DNA of 64,000 nucleotides from JBBPZA01 sp963728925 (GCA_963728925.1 CAVSMB010000006.1:124001-188000), one strand, 5' to 3'. Counted from the stretch's first letter, positions 37,051-46,729 are shown. The notes: a model not told the origin generated them from the sequence alone. Program-made: numbers and translations.

Positions 37051-38081
37051 CGCGCGTCACCGCAGCCGAGCCTGTCGAGGTGGTCGATCGCGAGCACCTT
37101 GCCGGTGAGGGTGACCACGAAGGCGCGGTCGCCGATCAGCTCGAGCGACGTCGGCCGGTCCAGGCCCTCGACGACCGGCGCGAAGCCACCGCGCTTGTCG
37201 ACGCGCAGGATGCGGCCGGTGTCCGGCGATGCCGGCTTGCCCTCGTTCTCCGGGGTCGGCGGCAGATCCCAGCTGCCCTGCGAGAGGGCGTACAGGTCCC
37301 GGTTGCCCCTGAGCTCGACATCGACGAGCAGGCTCGCCCCCGAGGCGACCTCCGTGGCGGGCGACCTGGGCGTGAAGCTGACGACCTTGCCGTTCTCCGG
37401 GAGATGTGGGATCGGGCCGGCCTCGCTCATGAGGATCGTGTGGCCGTGCACCTCGAGGCCCGTGGGGACGGTGTTGCCGAACGCGGCCAGCTCGCGGATG
37501 TCGCCGTGCCGGGAGACGCGCAGCACACGGTTGTGGTGACCGTCGGTGACCAGCAGGCCGCCACGGAACGCTTCCAATGCGTACTGGACGCCGCTGGGCA
37601 CGAAGAAGTCGGTCGCGGGCGGGTGCGCGATCGACCAGGCGCCGACGTCGGCGATCGCGGTCGCGCGGCCGTCGTTCCCGATCCGGTAGATGCCGTTGAC
37701 GACCTCGGGCTGGCCGAACGCGGAGCCGACGAGCGTGACGAGCACGTACGCGGTGCCTCCGACGAAGGTGACGTCGATCGCTCCGCCGATGCCCACGTCG
37801 GGAATCGCCGGGGGCAGGCCGCTCGCGTACGTCGTGGTCGCGCCCGTCCAGCGATCGATTCGCAGGACGCGGCCTCCCGGGCCGTCGGTCACGTACAGCG
37901 CCTTGTCGGGGCCGATCGTGCTGCCCGAGCCGCAGCCGCCCACGCAGCCTGGCGCGGCGAAGGTGGTCAGCTCACGCACGACCGGCCGCGTCTGGGGCTT
38001 GCGGGCGTCCGCCGTGCCCGGCATGGCCATGGCCACGGTCGCGACGGCCACTGCCGTCATCATCGACGTCAGCCGTGACAC
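37047..38081 (-). CDS. ScyD/ScyE family secreted beta-propeller protein
   Basis: 344 residues with a Sec signal peptide (MSRLTSMMTAVAVATVAMAM, cleaved near ADA). The mature part shows NHL/ScyD-type blades: GSTIGPDKALYVTDGPGGRV, DVTFVGGTAYVLVTLVGSAF, GLLVTDGHHNRVLRVSRHGD, RPTSLELIGDRAFVVTLTGK. In cyanobacteria ScyD and ScyE belong to the scytonemin cluster; in actinobacteria the role is unknown. It is coupled to the SRPBCC gene downstream. An IS1634-like element lies just upstream, so its promoter may be altered. Confidence 0.88.
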   Translation of the reverse strand: MSRLTSMMTAVAVATVAMAMPGTADARKPQTRPVVRELTTFAAPGCVGGCGSGSTIGPDKALYVTDGPGGRVLRIDRWTGATTTYASGLPPAIPDVGIGGAIDVTFVGGTAYVLVTLVGSAFGQPEVVNGIYRIGNDGRATAIADVGAWSIAHPPATDFFVPSGVQYALEAFRGGLLVTDGHHNRVLRVSRHGDIRELAAFGNTVPTGLEVHGHTILMSEAGPIPHLPENGKVVSFTPRSPATEVASGASLLVDVELRGNRDLYALSQGSWDLPPTPENEGKPASPDTGRILRVDKRGGFAPVVEGLDRPTSLELIGDRAFVVTLTGKVLAIDHLDRLGCGDAR

Positions 38082-38187
38082 CCGAGTTCCGCACGACGTA
38101 GGCGCGCGGGGAGCCCGCGATCCCTGATGGGGAGCGGGATTGGGGACTTTGTGCAGCTTGTGCGGCGTGTGCCTACGGGCCGAGGAG

Positions 38188-39885
38188 TCAGGCGGGTGTG
38201 ACGCGCCCGAAGCAGGGTGGCTCGGGGACGCCGATCGTGGTGTGCAGCTCGCGTTGGCGGGCGGTGAGTTCGGTGGTCTGGGTGAACTCGCCGTCGCGTG
38301 AGCGGAAGTGACCTTGGCGGATCGTGCCGAGGTCGGCGCGCAGGGTGCGCCAGGTGTCGTCGGTGCGCGTCTCGGCGACGCGGATGATGACCAGCGCGAG
38401 GAAGCAGATCAGCACGTGCGCTTGGATGCGTTCGTCCTTGCGGTGGAAGACGGGCCGTAGCGCGAGCGTGCCCTTGAGGTCGCGGAAGGAGCGTTCGGCC
38501 TCGAGCAGCTGCTTGTAGCCAAGCGCGACGTCCTCGGCCGACAGCGAGGCGTCGCTGGTAGTGAGCAGGTACTTGCCGTCCAAACGGTCTTCGGCGGCGA
38601 TCTTGTCGCGGTCGAGCATCAGCCGGCCGGTCTTGGTCTGACGCAGGTAGCGCGACAGCGTCTTGTGGTCGCGCAGCGCGCACTCGCCGCGCTGGTGGGC
38701 GTCGCGCTCGGCCTTGGTCTTGGAGCGCTCGCGCTGGGTCTTCAGGCGCGCGAGCTCGGTCTCGATCCGCCTGATGCGCTGCTCGCGACGGGCGCGGTCG
38801 CGCTCGGCCTCGGCGGGGTTGTGGCAGACGACGAAGCGTTCGGCGGCGTCGCCATCACCGACACGCACTTCCTTGACGCGCAGGTTGTCGCGGACGGTGC
38901 GGTAGCGGCCCGGGCGCGACAGCGCCTGCTCGGTCTGCGGCATCCCCGACCTGAGCTTCATGCCGGCGATGTAGTGCCCGCCCGCCGAGCGCAGGTGGCG
39001 CAGGTTGTCCTGGCCGGAGAAGCCCGAATCGACGACGTAGATCGCCCGGCCGAGCCGCCAGCCGGTCAGATCGCGCTTGACCTCGGCGACGACCGACTGG
39101 TCGTTGGTGTTGCCCGGCCATACCCAGCAGCGGACCGGGATCCCCTCCCTGGTGACCGCCAACCCGATCACGACCTGCGGCAGATCCGGGCGGTGATCCT
39201 TGGAGTGACCGAGGCGCCGCAACGGCCCGTCGCCGGCGTCGGGACCGTCATCGTCGTCATCGCTGGGGTCCTCGACGTCGATCTCGAAGTAGGTCGAGGT
39301 GGTGTCGAAGAAGACGACGTCGACCTCGAGGTTGAGCAGGTGCGCGACGCTGAAGAACACCGACTCCTGCACGCGCTCGGCGCACTCAAGCAGGAAGTCC
39401 ATCGCGCGATACAGCTGGTCGTCAGAGACGCCGTCGACGCCGTCGATCACGACGTCACGCCCGACCCAGTGCGTCGCCTCGAGCTTTGACGCCGGCTCCA
39501 GGCAGCGCTGACAGACCATCGTGAAGATCGCCCGCTCGACCCCCGAGCGGCCGCGGCCGCCGCCGGCGACACGCGCGATCGCCCGCCCGATCCCCAACTG
39601 CGCCCACAGCTCCCCGACCACATGCGGGCCGCCCGACTCCGGCGCCCGCACGAAGTCGAACCCGTGCGGCGCGCCGGCCCGCAGGCCGTCCTCACCGCCG
39701 AGGAAGCGCTGGATCGAGCGCACCAACCGCACCAGCGCGTCGCGGTCGAGCAGGTCCTCACGGCCGAGGTTGTGGATCACCCTCGCGACCGGCACGCCAC
39801 GCTCGTTGCGCTCGTTGTGCGCCAGCGCGAGATAGCGCACCGTCTCGCCGCCCTTCGTCCGCCGCGTCGTCGTTCGCACGTACAC
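38188..39885 (-). CDS. IS1634-family DDE transposase (apparently intact)
   Basis: 565 residues: MYVRTTTRRTKGGETVRYLA, then VDVVFFDTTSTYFEIDVEDP (first Asp), GNTNDQSVVAEVKRDLTGWR, AIYVVDSGFSGQDNLRHLRS (second Asp), RVKEVRVGDGDAAERFVVCH, DGKYLLTTSDASLSAEDVAL, YKQLLEAERSFRDLKGTLAL (the Glu of the YREK-like motif), and RIQAHVLICFLALVIIRVAE. Order and length match IS1634/IS1549-type transposases of the IS4 superfamily. No internal stop. The sequence GTGCCTAC occurs near both ends (about 38168 and 39896), but I could not define inverted repeats. Confidence 0.88.
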   Translation of the reverse strand: MYVRTTTRRTKGGETVRYLALAHNERNERGVPVARVIHNLGREDLLDRDALVRLVRSIQRFLGGEDGLRAGAPHGFDFVRAPESGGPHVVGELWAQLGIGRAIARVAGGGRGRSGVERAIFTMVCQRCLEPASKLEATHWVGRDVVIDGVDGVSDDQLYRAMDFLLECAERVQESVFFSVAHLLNLEVDVVFFDTTSTYFEIDVEDPSDDDDDGPDAGDGPLRRLGHSKDHRPDLPQVVIGLAVTREGIPVRCWVWPGNTNDQSVVAEVKRDLTGWRLGRAIYVVDSGFSGQDNLRHLRSAGGHYIAGMKLRSGMPQTEQALSRPGRYRTVRDNLRVKEVRVGDGDAAERFVVCHNPAEAERDRARREQRIRRIETELARLKTQRERSKTKAERDAHQRGECALRDHKTLSRYLRQTKTGRLMLDRDKIAAEDRLDGKYLLTTSDASLSAEDVALGYKQLLEAERSFRDLKGTLALRPVFHRKDERIQAHVLICFLALVIIRVAETRTDDTWRTLRADLGTIRQGHFRSRDGEFTQTTELTARQRELHTTIGVPEPPCFGRVTPA

Positions 39886-40068
39886 GGTGCCTACAGGCTA
39901 AGCGCACAACCAGCCACAACACAAGCCCGACAGGACAAGACGTGTGCCTACAAGATTTCGACTCACGGCGACCAAGAACCACCCCCCCCAAGCCAAACTC
40001 AGTCGCCGAGAGCCCGAAATTCACCTACTTCGTGCGGAATCGGGTGACAGCTTCGCGCTCAGGGCCGT

Positions 40069-40163
40069 GCCTCCAGGACGAGGTTGAACGGGGATCGGCG
40101 ACGTGCTCGTCGCCTGCACAGAGCGAGGTGTGATCTGCCTCGCGATCACGGCGCGCGCCGTGC
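40069..40163 (-). pseudogene. 3' scrap of a third methyltransferase
   Basis: The minus strand reads ARQITPRSVQATST and, in another frame, PFNLVLEARP followed by a stop, matching the C-terminus of the frameshifted methyltransferase at 41078 (GGVTRFRRATETPFNLVLEA). Twenty-five bases are identical between the two places (positions 40069-40093 and 41094-41118). So a related gene once stood here and most of it has been deleted. Confidence 0.6.
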
Positions 40164-41081
40164 TCATGGCCTGGCCCCGGGCGAGCTCGCGCCGACGATC
40201 CACGTCGAGGCGTGGGCTCGTGTTTGTGTCTGGCCGGGTTGCTGGAGCTCGGCGAGCGATTCATGGAGGGCTGCCACGATGCCCGGGCGACGTCGCTCGG
40301 CGTCGCGGCCGGCGAGGAGGATCAGCTCGCCCGCCGGACCGAGCGCCATCACGAACTCCACCGCCTCCTCGAGGGAGGAGCCGATGGCGATCTCGCTGTC
40401 GCAGCGATGCAGCGAGATGTCCCCGAAACCCGCGCGCACGAGCACGTCGGTCGTGGTGTCCGCGTCCGCCATCGAGAACGGGCCGGGCCCGCAGGTGGGC
40501 TCGTCTGTGACCTCGGGCCGGCTCAAGAGGCGCTCGACGACCCGCTCGGCGCGGTGCAGCCACTCGTTGTCGGGCTTGCGCCGCCACACCACCATGCAGA
40601 GGCGGCCGCCGGGGGCGAGCGCGCGCCGGACGTTCCGCAGGCCGACGACCGGGTTGGCGAAGAACATCGTGCCGAACCGCGAGAAGGCGTAGTCGAAGCC
40701 GCCTTCGAGCGTGCCGGCCTGTACATCGGCGACCACGAAGCGCGCGTTCGCCACCGCTGCTTGCACCGCCTCCCGGCGAGCGACGTCGATGAGCCGCGGT
40801 GCGGCGTCGACGCCGACCGCCTGGCCCTGGGGTCCCACGAGCCCGGCGAGCCGCCGGGTGGTGTCGCCGAGCCCGCAGCCGACGTCGAGCGCCCGGTCGC
40901 CGGATCGGGGCGGATGGACGCGCAGGGCCTGCTCGCCGTGCGCGCCCAGTCCGGTGGTGACGATGTCCCGGAAGCGCACGAAGCGGTCGAAGAGCACGCC
41001 GTTCCAGGCCTCGATGGTTCTCGCGTTCGATCCCTGATCCGCCGGCGGCGCGTCCGTGACGTCGTCCGCGAACGTCGTCAC
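40164..41081 (-). CDS. Class I SAM-dependent methyltransferase
   Basis: 305 residues from GTG 41081, whose GTGA overlaps the stop of the upstream methyltransferase. Motifs: ALDVGCGLGDTTRRLAGLVG, AVGVDAAPRLIDVARREAVQ, FDYAFSRFGTMFFANPVVGL, RRALAPGGRLCMVVWRRKPD, and the ending ASTWIVGA usual in this group. Sequences in the same frame upstream belong to the previous gene. Probable operon with the gene upstream. Substrate unknown. Confidence 0.88.
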   Translation of the reverse strand: MTTFADDVTDAPPADQGSNARTIEAWNGVLFDRFVRFRDIVTTGLGAHGEQALRVHPPRSGDRALDVGCGLGDTTRRLAGLVGPQGQAVGVDAAPRLIDVARREAVQAAVANARFVVADVQAGTLEGGFDYAFSRFGTMFFANPVVGLRNVRRALAPGGRLCMVVWRRKPDNEWLHRAERVVERLLSRPEVTDEPTCGPGPFSMADADTTTDVLVRAGFGDISLHRCDSEIAIGSSLEEAVEFVMALGPAGELILLAGRDAERRRPGIVAALHESLAELQQPGQTQTRAHASTWIVGASSPGARP

Positions 41082-41924
41082 GGCCGGGCCTCCAGGACGA
41101 GGTTGAACGGGGTCTCGGTGGCACGGCGAAACCGTGTGACCCCGCCCGCGAGCGCGATCTCGCGCAGGCGCGCCTCGCCGGCCTGTGCTCCGAGGGCGAG
41201 ACCGACGTCCTGGGACAGCGAGGCCGGAGTGCAGAGCAGCGTCGAGAATCCGTAGTAGGCGCGGCCGATCGGGTTGAGGTTGTCCTCGACGCGGTCGTCG
41301 GCGGCGGGCTCGACGATCATCCAGGTGCCGTCGGGGGGCGAGCGTCCCGAGCACGTGCCGCGCCGCGCCGACCAGGTCGCCCATGTCGTGCAGGCAGTCG
41401 AACGTCGTCACCAGGTCGTAGCCGTCGCCGCTGTAGGCGGCCGGCGGGCTCGACCTCGAAGCGGACGCGATCGCCCACCCCGGCCTGCTCGGCGCGGCGG
41501 CGGGCGGTGCCGATCGACCGCGCGTGGTAGTCGGAGCCGACGAACGTCGAGTCGGCGAGTCCAGCACCGAGCCGAGCGCGTTCTGGAAGAGCCCCGGCAG
41601 ATACGCCGGGCTGTCCTCGTCGCAGAACGCCACCGCGTGCTCGGGCGGCAGGCTGTAGGCGCCCTCGCCCGGGTGGTAGTCGACGTAGCCGCCCGCGGCC
41701 TGCGCGTTAAGCCACTCGCGCACGTAGCGCTCGGCGGCGCCGGAGCATGCTGCGAGCTCGCGCGGGATGAGCGGCCCGGCGCCCGCCAGCCCACGGTAGA
41801 GCCCGAGCCGGTCGCCCATTACGACCAGTGCAGCGTTGAGCGTCGCGCCGACCTCCTCGACGGCGCGGAAGACGAACCGCTCGAGCTTGTCGGCGTCGAC
41901 CGGCGCTTGATTGGTGGTCGCCAT
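41078..41924 (-). pseudogene. SAM-dependent methyltransferase with N-terminal winged-helix region, three frameshifts
   Basis: N-terminal frame from ATG 41924: LNAALVVMGDRLGLYRGLAG, PRELAACSGAAERYVREWLN, PAYLPGLFQNALGSVL, the usual start of this O-/C-methyltransferase-like group. The frame changes near 41560 (STFVGSDYHARSIGTARRRA), near 41445 (GDGYDLVTTFDCLHDMGDLV), and near 41325 in a run of six C (GTWMIVEPAADDRVEDNLNP, ending PFNLVLEARP). The inferred indels are one missing base and two extra bases, in homopolymer or GC-rich spots. As written, only the first 125 residues are read correctly. Confidence 0.82.
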
Positions 41925-42004
41925 GTGTTTCTTTCTGGAGTCGGGGCCCTCGCGGACCCGGTTGGGTGGCTAGAAACCGCAGTCGCGTGGACTTCGTCTG
42001 GCTG

Positions 42005-42679
42005 TCACTGCGACGCGACGTTGTCGAGCACGGCCGTCAGGCGTCCGGGCTGCTCCAACATCGGGAAGTGGCCGCCGGGCAGCTCGATCGGCTCGACCGC
42101 GAGAAGCTCGCGCGCCATGAAGCGGACCCACGCGGGCTCGAAGATCTCGTCCTCGGTGGTGTAGACGACGGCGGTCGGGACGTCCGGATGGCGCTCGAGC
42201 GGGTACGGCTCGGGCGCCGCGGCCATCGGCCGCAGGTGCGCGGCGAGCGTTTGGGCGAGCGCCGGGTCGAGCCGCCCGTACATCGCGGTCGCGGCGGCCT
42301 CCGGTGCCCACGTGATCGTGCCGCGGTCGTCCTGCTTGGGCCACGGGAACCCGGGGGGCGTCCGGCGCGGCGCGTCGGGCGGCGGCGTGAAGCCGCCCAG
42401 GCGGGGGCACAGATGCACGACCGAGGGGTTGTCGACCTCGGTCGCCAGCACGGCGGCGTAGTCGGAGCCGAGCGAGTGCCCGACGATCACGACGTGGCCG
42501 TCGGCCCCGGCGACCAACTCGGCGGCGGGCGCGAGGCGTGCGGCGTAGCCGGCGTCGGGATCGTGCAGCGGCAGGTCGGGCGCCACCACAGCGTGCCCGC
42601 GGGCGCGCAGTCTGGCCGCCACCTCGGACCAGCACGAGCCGTCATGCCACGCGCCGTGGAGGAGGCAGAACGTAGCCAT
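42005..42679 (-). CDS. Alpha/beta hydrolase (small esterase, EstC/YdeN-like)
   Basis: 224 residues: MATFCLLHGAWHDGSCWSEV (oxyanion HGAWHDG), APDLPLHDPDAGY, nucleophile elbow VGHSLGSDYA, acid in VVYTTEDEIFEPAWV, His in LPGGHFPMLEQP. The HGAWHDGSCW opening is typical of the small alpha/beta hydrolase group that includes salicylate esterase-like and hydroxynitrile lyase-like enzymes. Substrate unknown. A 38-codon frame with a ribosome site lies just upstream. Confidence 0.9.
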   Translation of the reverse strand: MATFCLLHGAWHDGSCWSEVAARLRARGHAVVAPDLPLHDPDAGYAARLAPAAELVAGADGHVVIVGHSLGSDYAAVLATEVDNPSVVHLCPRLGGFTPPPDAPRRTPPGFPWPKQDDRGTITWAPEAAATAMYGRLDPALAQTLAAHLRPMAAAPEPYPLERHPDVPTAVVYTTEDEIFEPAWVRFMARELLAVEPIELPGGHFPMLEQPGRLTAVLDNVASQ

Positions 42680-42686
42680 CGGCGTC

Positions 42687-42803
42687 TCAGCTCGGGACGG
42701 GCAGCGCGCGACGGCGGGCGGTCGCCACGCGGAGCGCTGCTACGCCCAACCCGATCTGTATTGCATGACGTCGCCGACAAACGCGGTCGTCGCGTTGGGT
42801 CAT
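42687..42803 (-). CDS. Possible short ORF (38 aa) before the hydrolase
   Basis: ATG 42803 is preceded by AAGGAG at a good distance; the frame runs 38 codons (MTQRDDRVCRRRHAIQIGLG and a basic end) and stops 7 bp before the hydrolase ATG. It may be a leader or a gene remnant. No family. Only the ribosome site and the position support it. Confidence 0.3.
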   Translation of the reverse strand: MTQRDDRVCRRRHAIQIGLGVAALRVATARRRALPVPS

Positions 42804-43024
42804 CGGTTTCTCCTTCGCTGGTTGGTGACGACGCGACGCTAGGTCGGCGGCGCCGCGCCGGCATCAGCGAAAGCGCCGTGGTTTGGAGCCAGGATCGCCG
42901 TTGTTGCCGGCGCGCGATCGTCGGCACGGCATCGACGGAGCGAAATACGGCAGTCCTGCGCATGCGGAGGCCGCCTCGCGCCCGTAGGGTCGCCTGACGC
43001 ACCGCCGGAAGGAGATGAGCACTC

Positions 43025-43318
43025 ATGGACCTGTATGTGATTCGCCGACGCGACGTCTGGGCGTCGCCGCAGGAGGCCGGGGCAGCCGGCGAGCGTTCGG
43101 CCGCCGAAGGCGAGAAGGCCGGTTCCGGCGTCCGCTGGATCCGCAGCTATGTGGTCGCGGAGCAGAGCGGCCGGCTCGGCACGGTGTGCATCTATCAGGC
43201 CGAGAGCCCGGAGGCGATCAAAGCGCACGCCGATGCCGCCGGCATCCCGGCCCACGAGATCGTGCCGGTCGCGGACACGGTGATCGCGCGCCCCGACCCC
43301 GAGCGCATTGCGGCCTGA
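43025..43318 (+). CDS. DUF4242 family protein (SCO4226-like)
   Basis: 97 residues with a strong ribosome site (GAAGGAG). MDLYVIRRRDVWASPQEAGA, then WIRSYVVAEQSGRLGTVCIY, QAESPEAIKAHADAAGIPAH, VPVADTVIARPDPE. This matches the pattern of DUF4242, small ferredoxin-like-fold proteins of which Streptomyces SCO4226 is a nickel-binding example. The nickel-binding residues have not been checked. It lies just before the large LAL regulator on the same strand. Confidence 0.8.
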   Translation: MDLYVIRRRDVWASPQEAGAAGERSAAEGEKAGSGVRWIRSYVVAEQSGRLGTVCIYQAESPEAIKAHADAAGIPAHEIVPVADTVIARPDPERIAA

Positions 43319-43370
43319 GTCATTCCGCCAGCGGTCCTCCCGGGCCGTCGGCGGGACTTAAACTTCGCGC

Positions 43371-46226
43371 ATGGCGGCCCGTGGCGTGCTGATTGGGCGG
43401 AGGGAGGAGCGAGACCGGCTCGAAGAGGCGCTGCAGCGGGCGCGCCTCGGAAGCGGCTCGCTCGTGCTGGTGGCGGGCGATGCGGGGGTGGGCAAGACCC
43501 GCCTCGTCGACCACGTCTCCCGCGAGTCGGGCGCGCCCGTGTTGTGGGGACGGGCACGGCAGGGCGCCGCGACGCCGTACGGCCCGGTGGTGTCCGCGCT
43601 GCGCTGCCTGCTCCGCGTCGACGCCCACGCGCTGGACGATTGCGGCCCGCTGCGGGACCGGCTGGCGCTGATCCTGCCCGAGTTCGGAGAGCCGGCTACG
43701 CAGAGCGATCGCCCGACGTTGTTCGAGGCCGTGCGCGCCGCCTTGGGCCACGTTGCCCGTGACGAGACCACCGTCGTTGTGCTCGACGATCTCCAGTGGT
43801 CCGACGAGGCCACCCTCGAGCTGCTGCCGGCACTGGCCGAATCCGTGAGCGAGCTGCAGCTGCTGATCGCCGCCACCTACCGCTCCGACGGCCTGCCGCG
43901 CGACCACCCGCTGCGCCGGGTCAGGCACGAGCTCCGGCGCTCCGGGCTCCTCACCGAGATCTCGGTCCCGCCGCTGACGCAGCTCGAGACCGCCGAGCTG
44001 CTCACGCAGCTCCTCGCGCAGCCCCCGGCTCCGTCGCTCGTGCGCGCGATCCACGACCGGACCCAGGGCGTCGCCTTCTTCGTCGAGGAGCTCGCGCAGG
44101 CGCTGTCGCTCACCGACGCGCTCGTGACCGGCAGACGCGGACTGGAGCTCGGCGTCGGCGGAAACGTGCCGATCCCCGACACGGTCCGCGACGCCGTGCT
44201 CATCGGCGTCGCGGACCTCTCGCCCGAGGGGCGGGCGGCGGCCGCGGTCGCCGCGGTCGCCGGGGAGGAGTTCGATCCGGCCGTGGTGGCGGGCATGGCG
44301 AGCCCCGCCGGGCTCGCCGACCTGCTGACGCGCGAGATCGTCACCGAGGCCGCGTCCGGCCGGGCAGCGTTTCGGCACGCGCTCACGCGCGAGGCCTTGT
44401 ACGCGGACGTGCCGTGGATCGAGCGCCGTCGCCTCCACGGGGAGCTGGCAGAGGCGATGGAGACGCGCGGAGGGGCGAGCATCGAGATCGCAGGTCATTG
44501 GCTTGGCGCCCGAGAGGAGACGCGGGCGCGCGCCTGGCTGCTCGAAGCCGCCGAGGACTCCCGGCGCGTGAGCGCCCACCGCGACGTGACGCGCGCGCTG
44601 CGTCAGGCGCTCGAGCTGTGGCCGGCCGGCGAAGCCGCGGATCACCGCATCGGGGCGCTCGAGTCCTATGCCCACAGCGCCGAGCTCTCAGGCGAGGTCA
44701 CCGAGGCGGCGCGAGCGTGGCGCGAGATCTGCGCGGTCCGGTCCAAGCACGGCAACCGCATGGCCTGCGCGCAGGCGCAACGCCGCTTGGCCGCGGTGCA
44801 CGAGTTCCGGGCCGACCGTGAAGCGGCCTTCGCCGCGCGTAACGCGGCCGCCGAGGCGTTCGCGGCGGAGGGCTGCCCCGCCGAGGCGGCGGTGGAGCGC
44901 TTGGCGCTGGCCAACTACCTGCGCGCGAGCGCGAACTACTCGGCGAGCATCGGCCTCGCCGCTGCCGCCGCGGCTGACGCCGAGCAGGCCGGCCGGCTCG
45001 ACCTGCGCCTGCGCGCACTCGGGCTCCAAGGTGTCGCGCAGGCCAAGGGCGGCGACTACGAGCGCGGCCTCGCCACCGTGCGCGAGGGCCTCGCCCAAGC
45101 GCTCGAGCACGATCTCACAGAAGTTTCGGCCGACCTCTACCAGCGCCTGAGCATGGTGCTCTACGACGCCGGCGACTACCCCGCGGCGAGCGACACGCTC
45201 GACCGCGCGCTCGCGCTCTGCCCGACCGGCCGCGAGGGCGCATACGTGGCCTGCATCACCTGCCTGGGCTACGTGCTGCGCGAGCGCGGACAGTGGACCG
45301 ACGCGCTGCGGCTCTGCCGCGACCTGATCGACGCGAATACGGCGGTCGCGGTGGCGGAGGAGCTCGTCGGGTCGATCCACGCGCTCCAGGGCAGGCTGAC
45401 CCCCGCCCGCCGGCTGCTCACGTCGTCCTTGGCCACGGCCTCGCGGCTCGGGCACTTCAACCTGGCCGTGGACGCGACGGCAGCGCTGGCGCGCGTGGAT
45501 GCCGCCGAGGGCGAGGTCGAGGCGGCGGCCGACCGCTGCCGCTCGCTGCTGGCGCGCTGGAGGAGCAGCGAGGATCACCACTATGCGATCAAGGGGCTGC
45601 GCTTCGGCGCGGCGTTCAGTGCCTGCCGCGGCGATCTCGGCGACGCGCACGGTTACGCGGAGGCGCTCACGGAGATCGCCTCCGAGACCGGTCACCCCGA
45701 CGCGATCGCCGCCCTCGCCCACGCGATCGGCGAGCTGGCGCTGGCGAACGGGGACCCCGACTCGGCCGCGGAGCAGCTGAGCCGCGCGGTGGCCCTTCAT
45801 CGCGATCTCGATCTGCCGTTCACCCGCGCCGAGATCGAGCTGCGGGCCGGAGTCGCCCTCGCGGCAGCCGGCGAACGCGAGCCCGCTCTCGACCTACTCG
45901 CGGATGCCTACCGCACCGCCCGAAAGCTCGGGGCGCGACCACTGGCCGCGGAAGCCGCCCGCGAGGTGGCGGCCCTCGGCGAACCGGTGACCGAACGACT
46001 CGGCAACAGGGCGGCGGCACACGCCGACGGGCCCGGCCTGACACGGCGAGAACTCGAGGTCGTCAGGCTCGTGGCTGTCGGGCGCACAAACCGCGAGATC
46101 GCGACGCAGCTCTTCCTAAGCCGGCGCACCGTCGACATGCACCTCCGCAACCTCCTCCGCAAGCTCGACTGCCGCTCACGAGTAGAGGCCGCACACCGCG
46201 CCGGAGAACTCGACCTGCTGGCCTGA
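43371..46226 (+). CDS. LuxR-family regulator of LAL type (AAA ATPase, TPR, HTH)
   Basis: 951 residues from ATG 43371. An AAA/STAND ATPase domain opens it: LIGRREERDRLEEALQRARL, Walker A VAGDAGVGKTRLVDHV, Walker B TVVVLDDLQWSDEATLELLP, LLIAATYRSDGLPRDHPLRR. A long alpha-helical TPR-like region follows (LANYLRASANYSASIGLAAA; RLSMVLYDAGDYPAASDTLD). The end is a LuxR HTH: LTRRELEVVRLVAVGRTNRE, IATQLFLSRRTVDMHLRNLL, RKLDCRSRVEAAHRAGELDL. The family couples ATP hydrolysis and ligand sensing to activation of catabolic or secondary-metabolism genes. Target unknown. Confidence 0.93.
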   Translation: MAARGVLIGRREERDRLEEALQRARLGSGSLVLVAGDAGVGKTRLVDHVSRESGAPVLWGRARQGAATPYGPVVSALRCLLRVDAHALDDCGPLRDRLALILPEFGEPATQSDRPTLFEAVRAALGHVARDETTVVVLDDLQWSDEATLELLPALAESVSELQLLIAATYRSDGLPRDHPLRRVRHELRRSGLLTEISVPPLTQLETAELLTQLLAQPPAPSLVRAIHDRTQGVAFFVEELAQALSLTDALVTGRRGLELGVGGNVPIPDTVRDAVLIGVADLSPEGRAAAAVAAVAGEEFDPAVVAGMASPAGLADLLTREIVTEAASGRAAFRHALTREALYADVPWIERRRLHGELAEAMETRGGASIEIAGHWLGAREETRARAWLLEAAEDSRRVSAHRDVTRALRQALELWPAGEAADHRIGALESYAHSAELSGEVTEAARAWREICAVRSKHGNRMACAQAQRRLAAVHEFRADREAAFAARNAAAEAFAAEGCPAEAAVERLALANYLRASANYSASIGLAAAAAADAEQAGRLDLRLRALGLQGVAQAKGGDYERGLATVREGLAQALEHDLTEVSADLYQRLSMVLYDAGDYPAASDTLDRALALCPTGREGAYVACITCLGYVLRERGQWTDALRLCRDLIDANTAVAVAEELVGSIHALQGRLTPARRLLTSSLATASRLGHFNLAVDATAALARVDAAEGEVEAAADRCRSLLARWRSSEDHHYAIKGLRFGAAFSACRGDLGDAHGYAEALTEIASETGHPDAIAALAHAIGELALANGDPDSAAEQLSRAVALHRDLDLPFTRAEIELRAGVALAAAGEREPALDLLADAYRTARKLGARPLAAEAAREVAALGEPVTERLGNRAAAHADGPGLTRRELEVVRLVAVGRTNREIATQLFLSRRTVDMHLRNLLRKLDCRSRVEAAHRAGELDLLA

Positions 46227-46493
46227 GCGAGGCTCCGATCACTTCGGCTGATCCGCGGCGCCGCGTTCGCTGTCCCGCCGGCCGCCAAGGGACGGCCCGG
46301 CAGCGACGCCGACGAACGAGCGTGCATCCGTCGGAAACGGCACTTCGCTGCGGGTCGACGCCGGCCGTGCCGTGGGCGAACCTTGACCGATACTGCGTCC
46401 GCGCCGGCGCGATTCGAGCCGGCGCGATTACGTGGCGTCCCGCAAGCCCCGTCCGGTGGCCCATCTCGATGAGCGGGGGGCGGATTCGAGCGG

Positions 46494-46600
46494 TTATTGC
46501 AACAGCAGCTCGGAGAGCTGTTCGGTCGGGGTGGCGAAGGCGAAGCGCTTGCGTGGCCGTTGGTTGAGTTCGTCGGCGACGGCGTCGAGGTGGGCTTCGG
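46494..46600 (-). pseudogene. IS30 no. 2 transposase, C-terminal piece
   Basis: Reads TEAHLDAVADELNQRPRKRF, then AFATPTEQLSELLLQ and stop at 46494. This is the end of an IS30 transposase (LNxRPRKRLGWxTPAE motif with the catalytic Glu region before it). The rest of the gene lies 13.7 kb away at 60299-61352, on the other side of IS3 and its contents. Confidence 0.85.
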
Positions 46601-46662
46601 TGGAGCAGGCTGGGTTTCGCGGAGACCGTGATGGTTGGCGGGTGGGACGGTAGTCGGGTGGC

Positions 46663-46723
46663 CGGATGGGCAGCGCGGCGGAGCTGAGCCCGTAGGGCGA
46701 AGCGCAGCTTCGCTGCCCATCCG
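46663..46723. terminator. Hairpin at the 3' end of IS3
   Basis: CGGATGGGCAGCG (46663-46675) and CGCTGCCCATCCG (46711-46723) are perfect 13-bp arms around a 35-nt loop, just after the stop of IS3 orfB (minus strand, 46730). There is no U tract. It may be a terminator or a structural feature of the IS end. Confidence 0.45.
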
Positions 46724-46729
46724 CGCGCG

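Noticed and set aside
38130..39960. Inverted repeats for the IS1634-like element
   Set aside because: TTGTGCG and GTGCCTAC occur near both ends, but no pair extends far enough or in a consistent orientation to define the IS ends.
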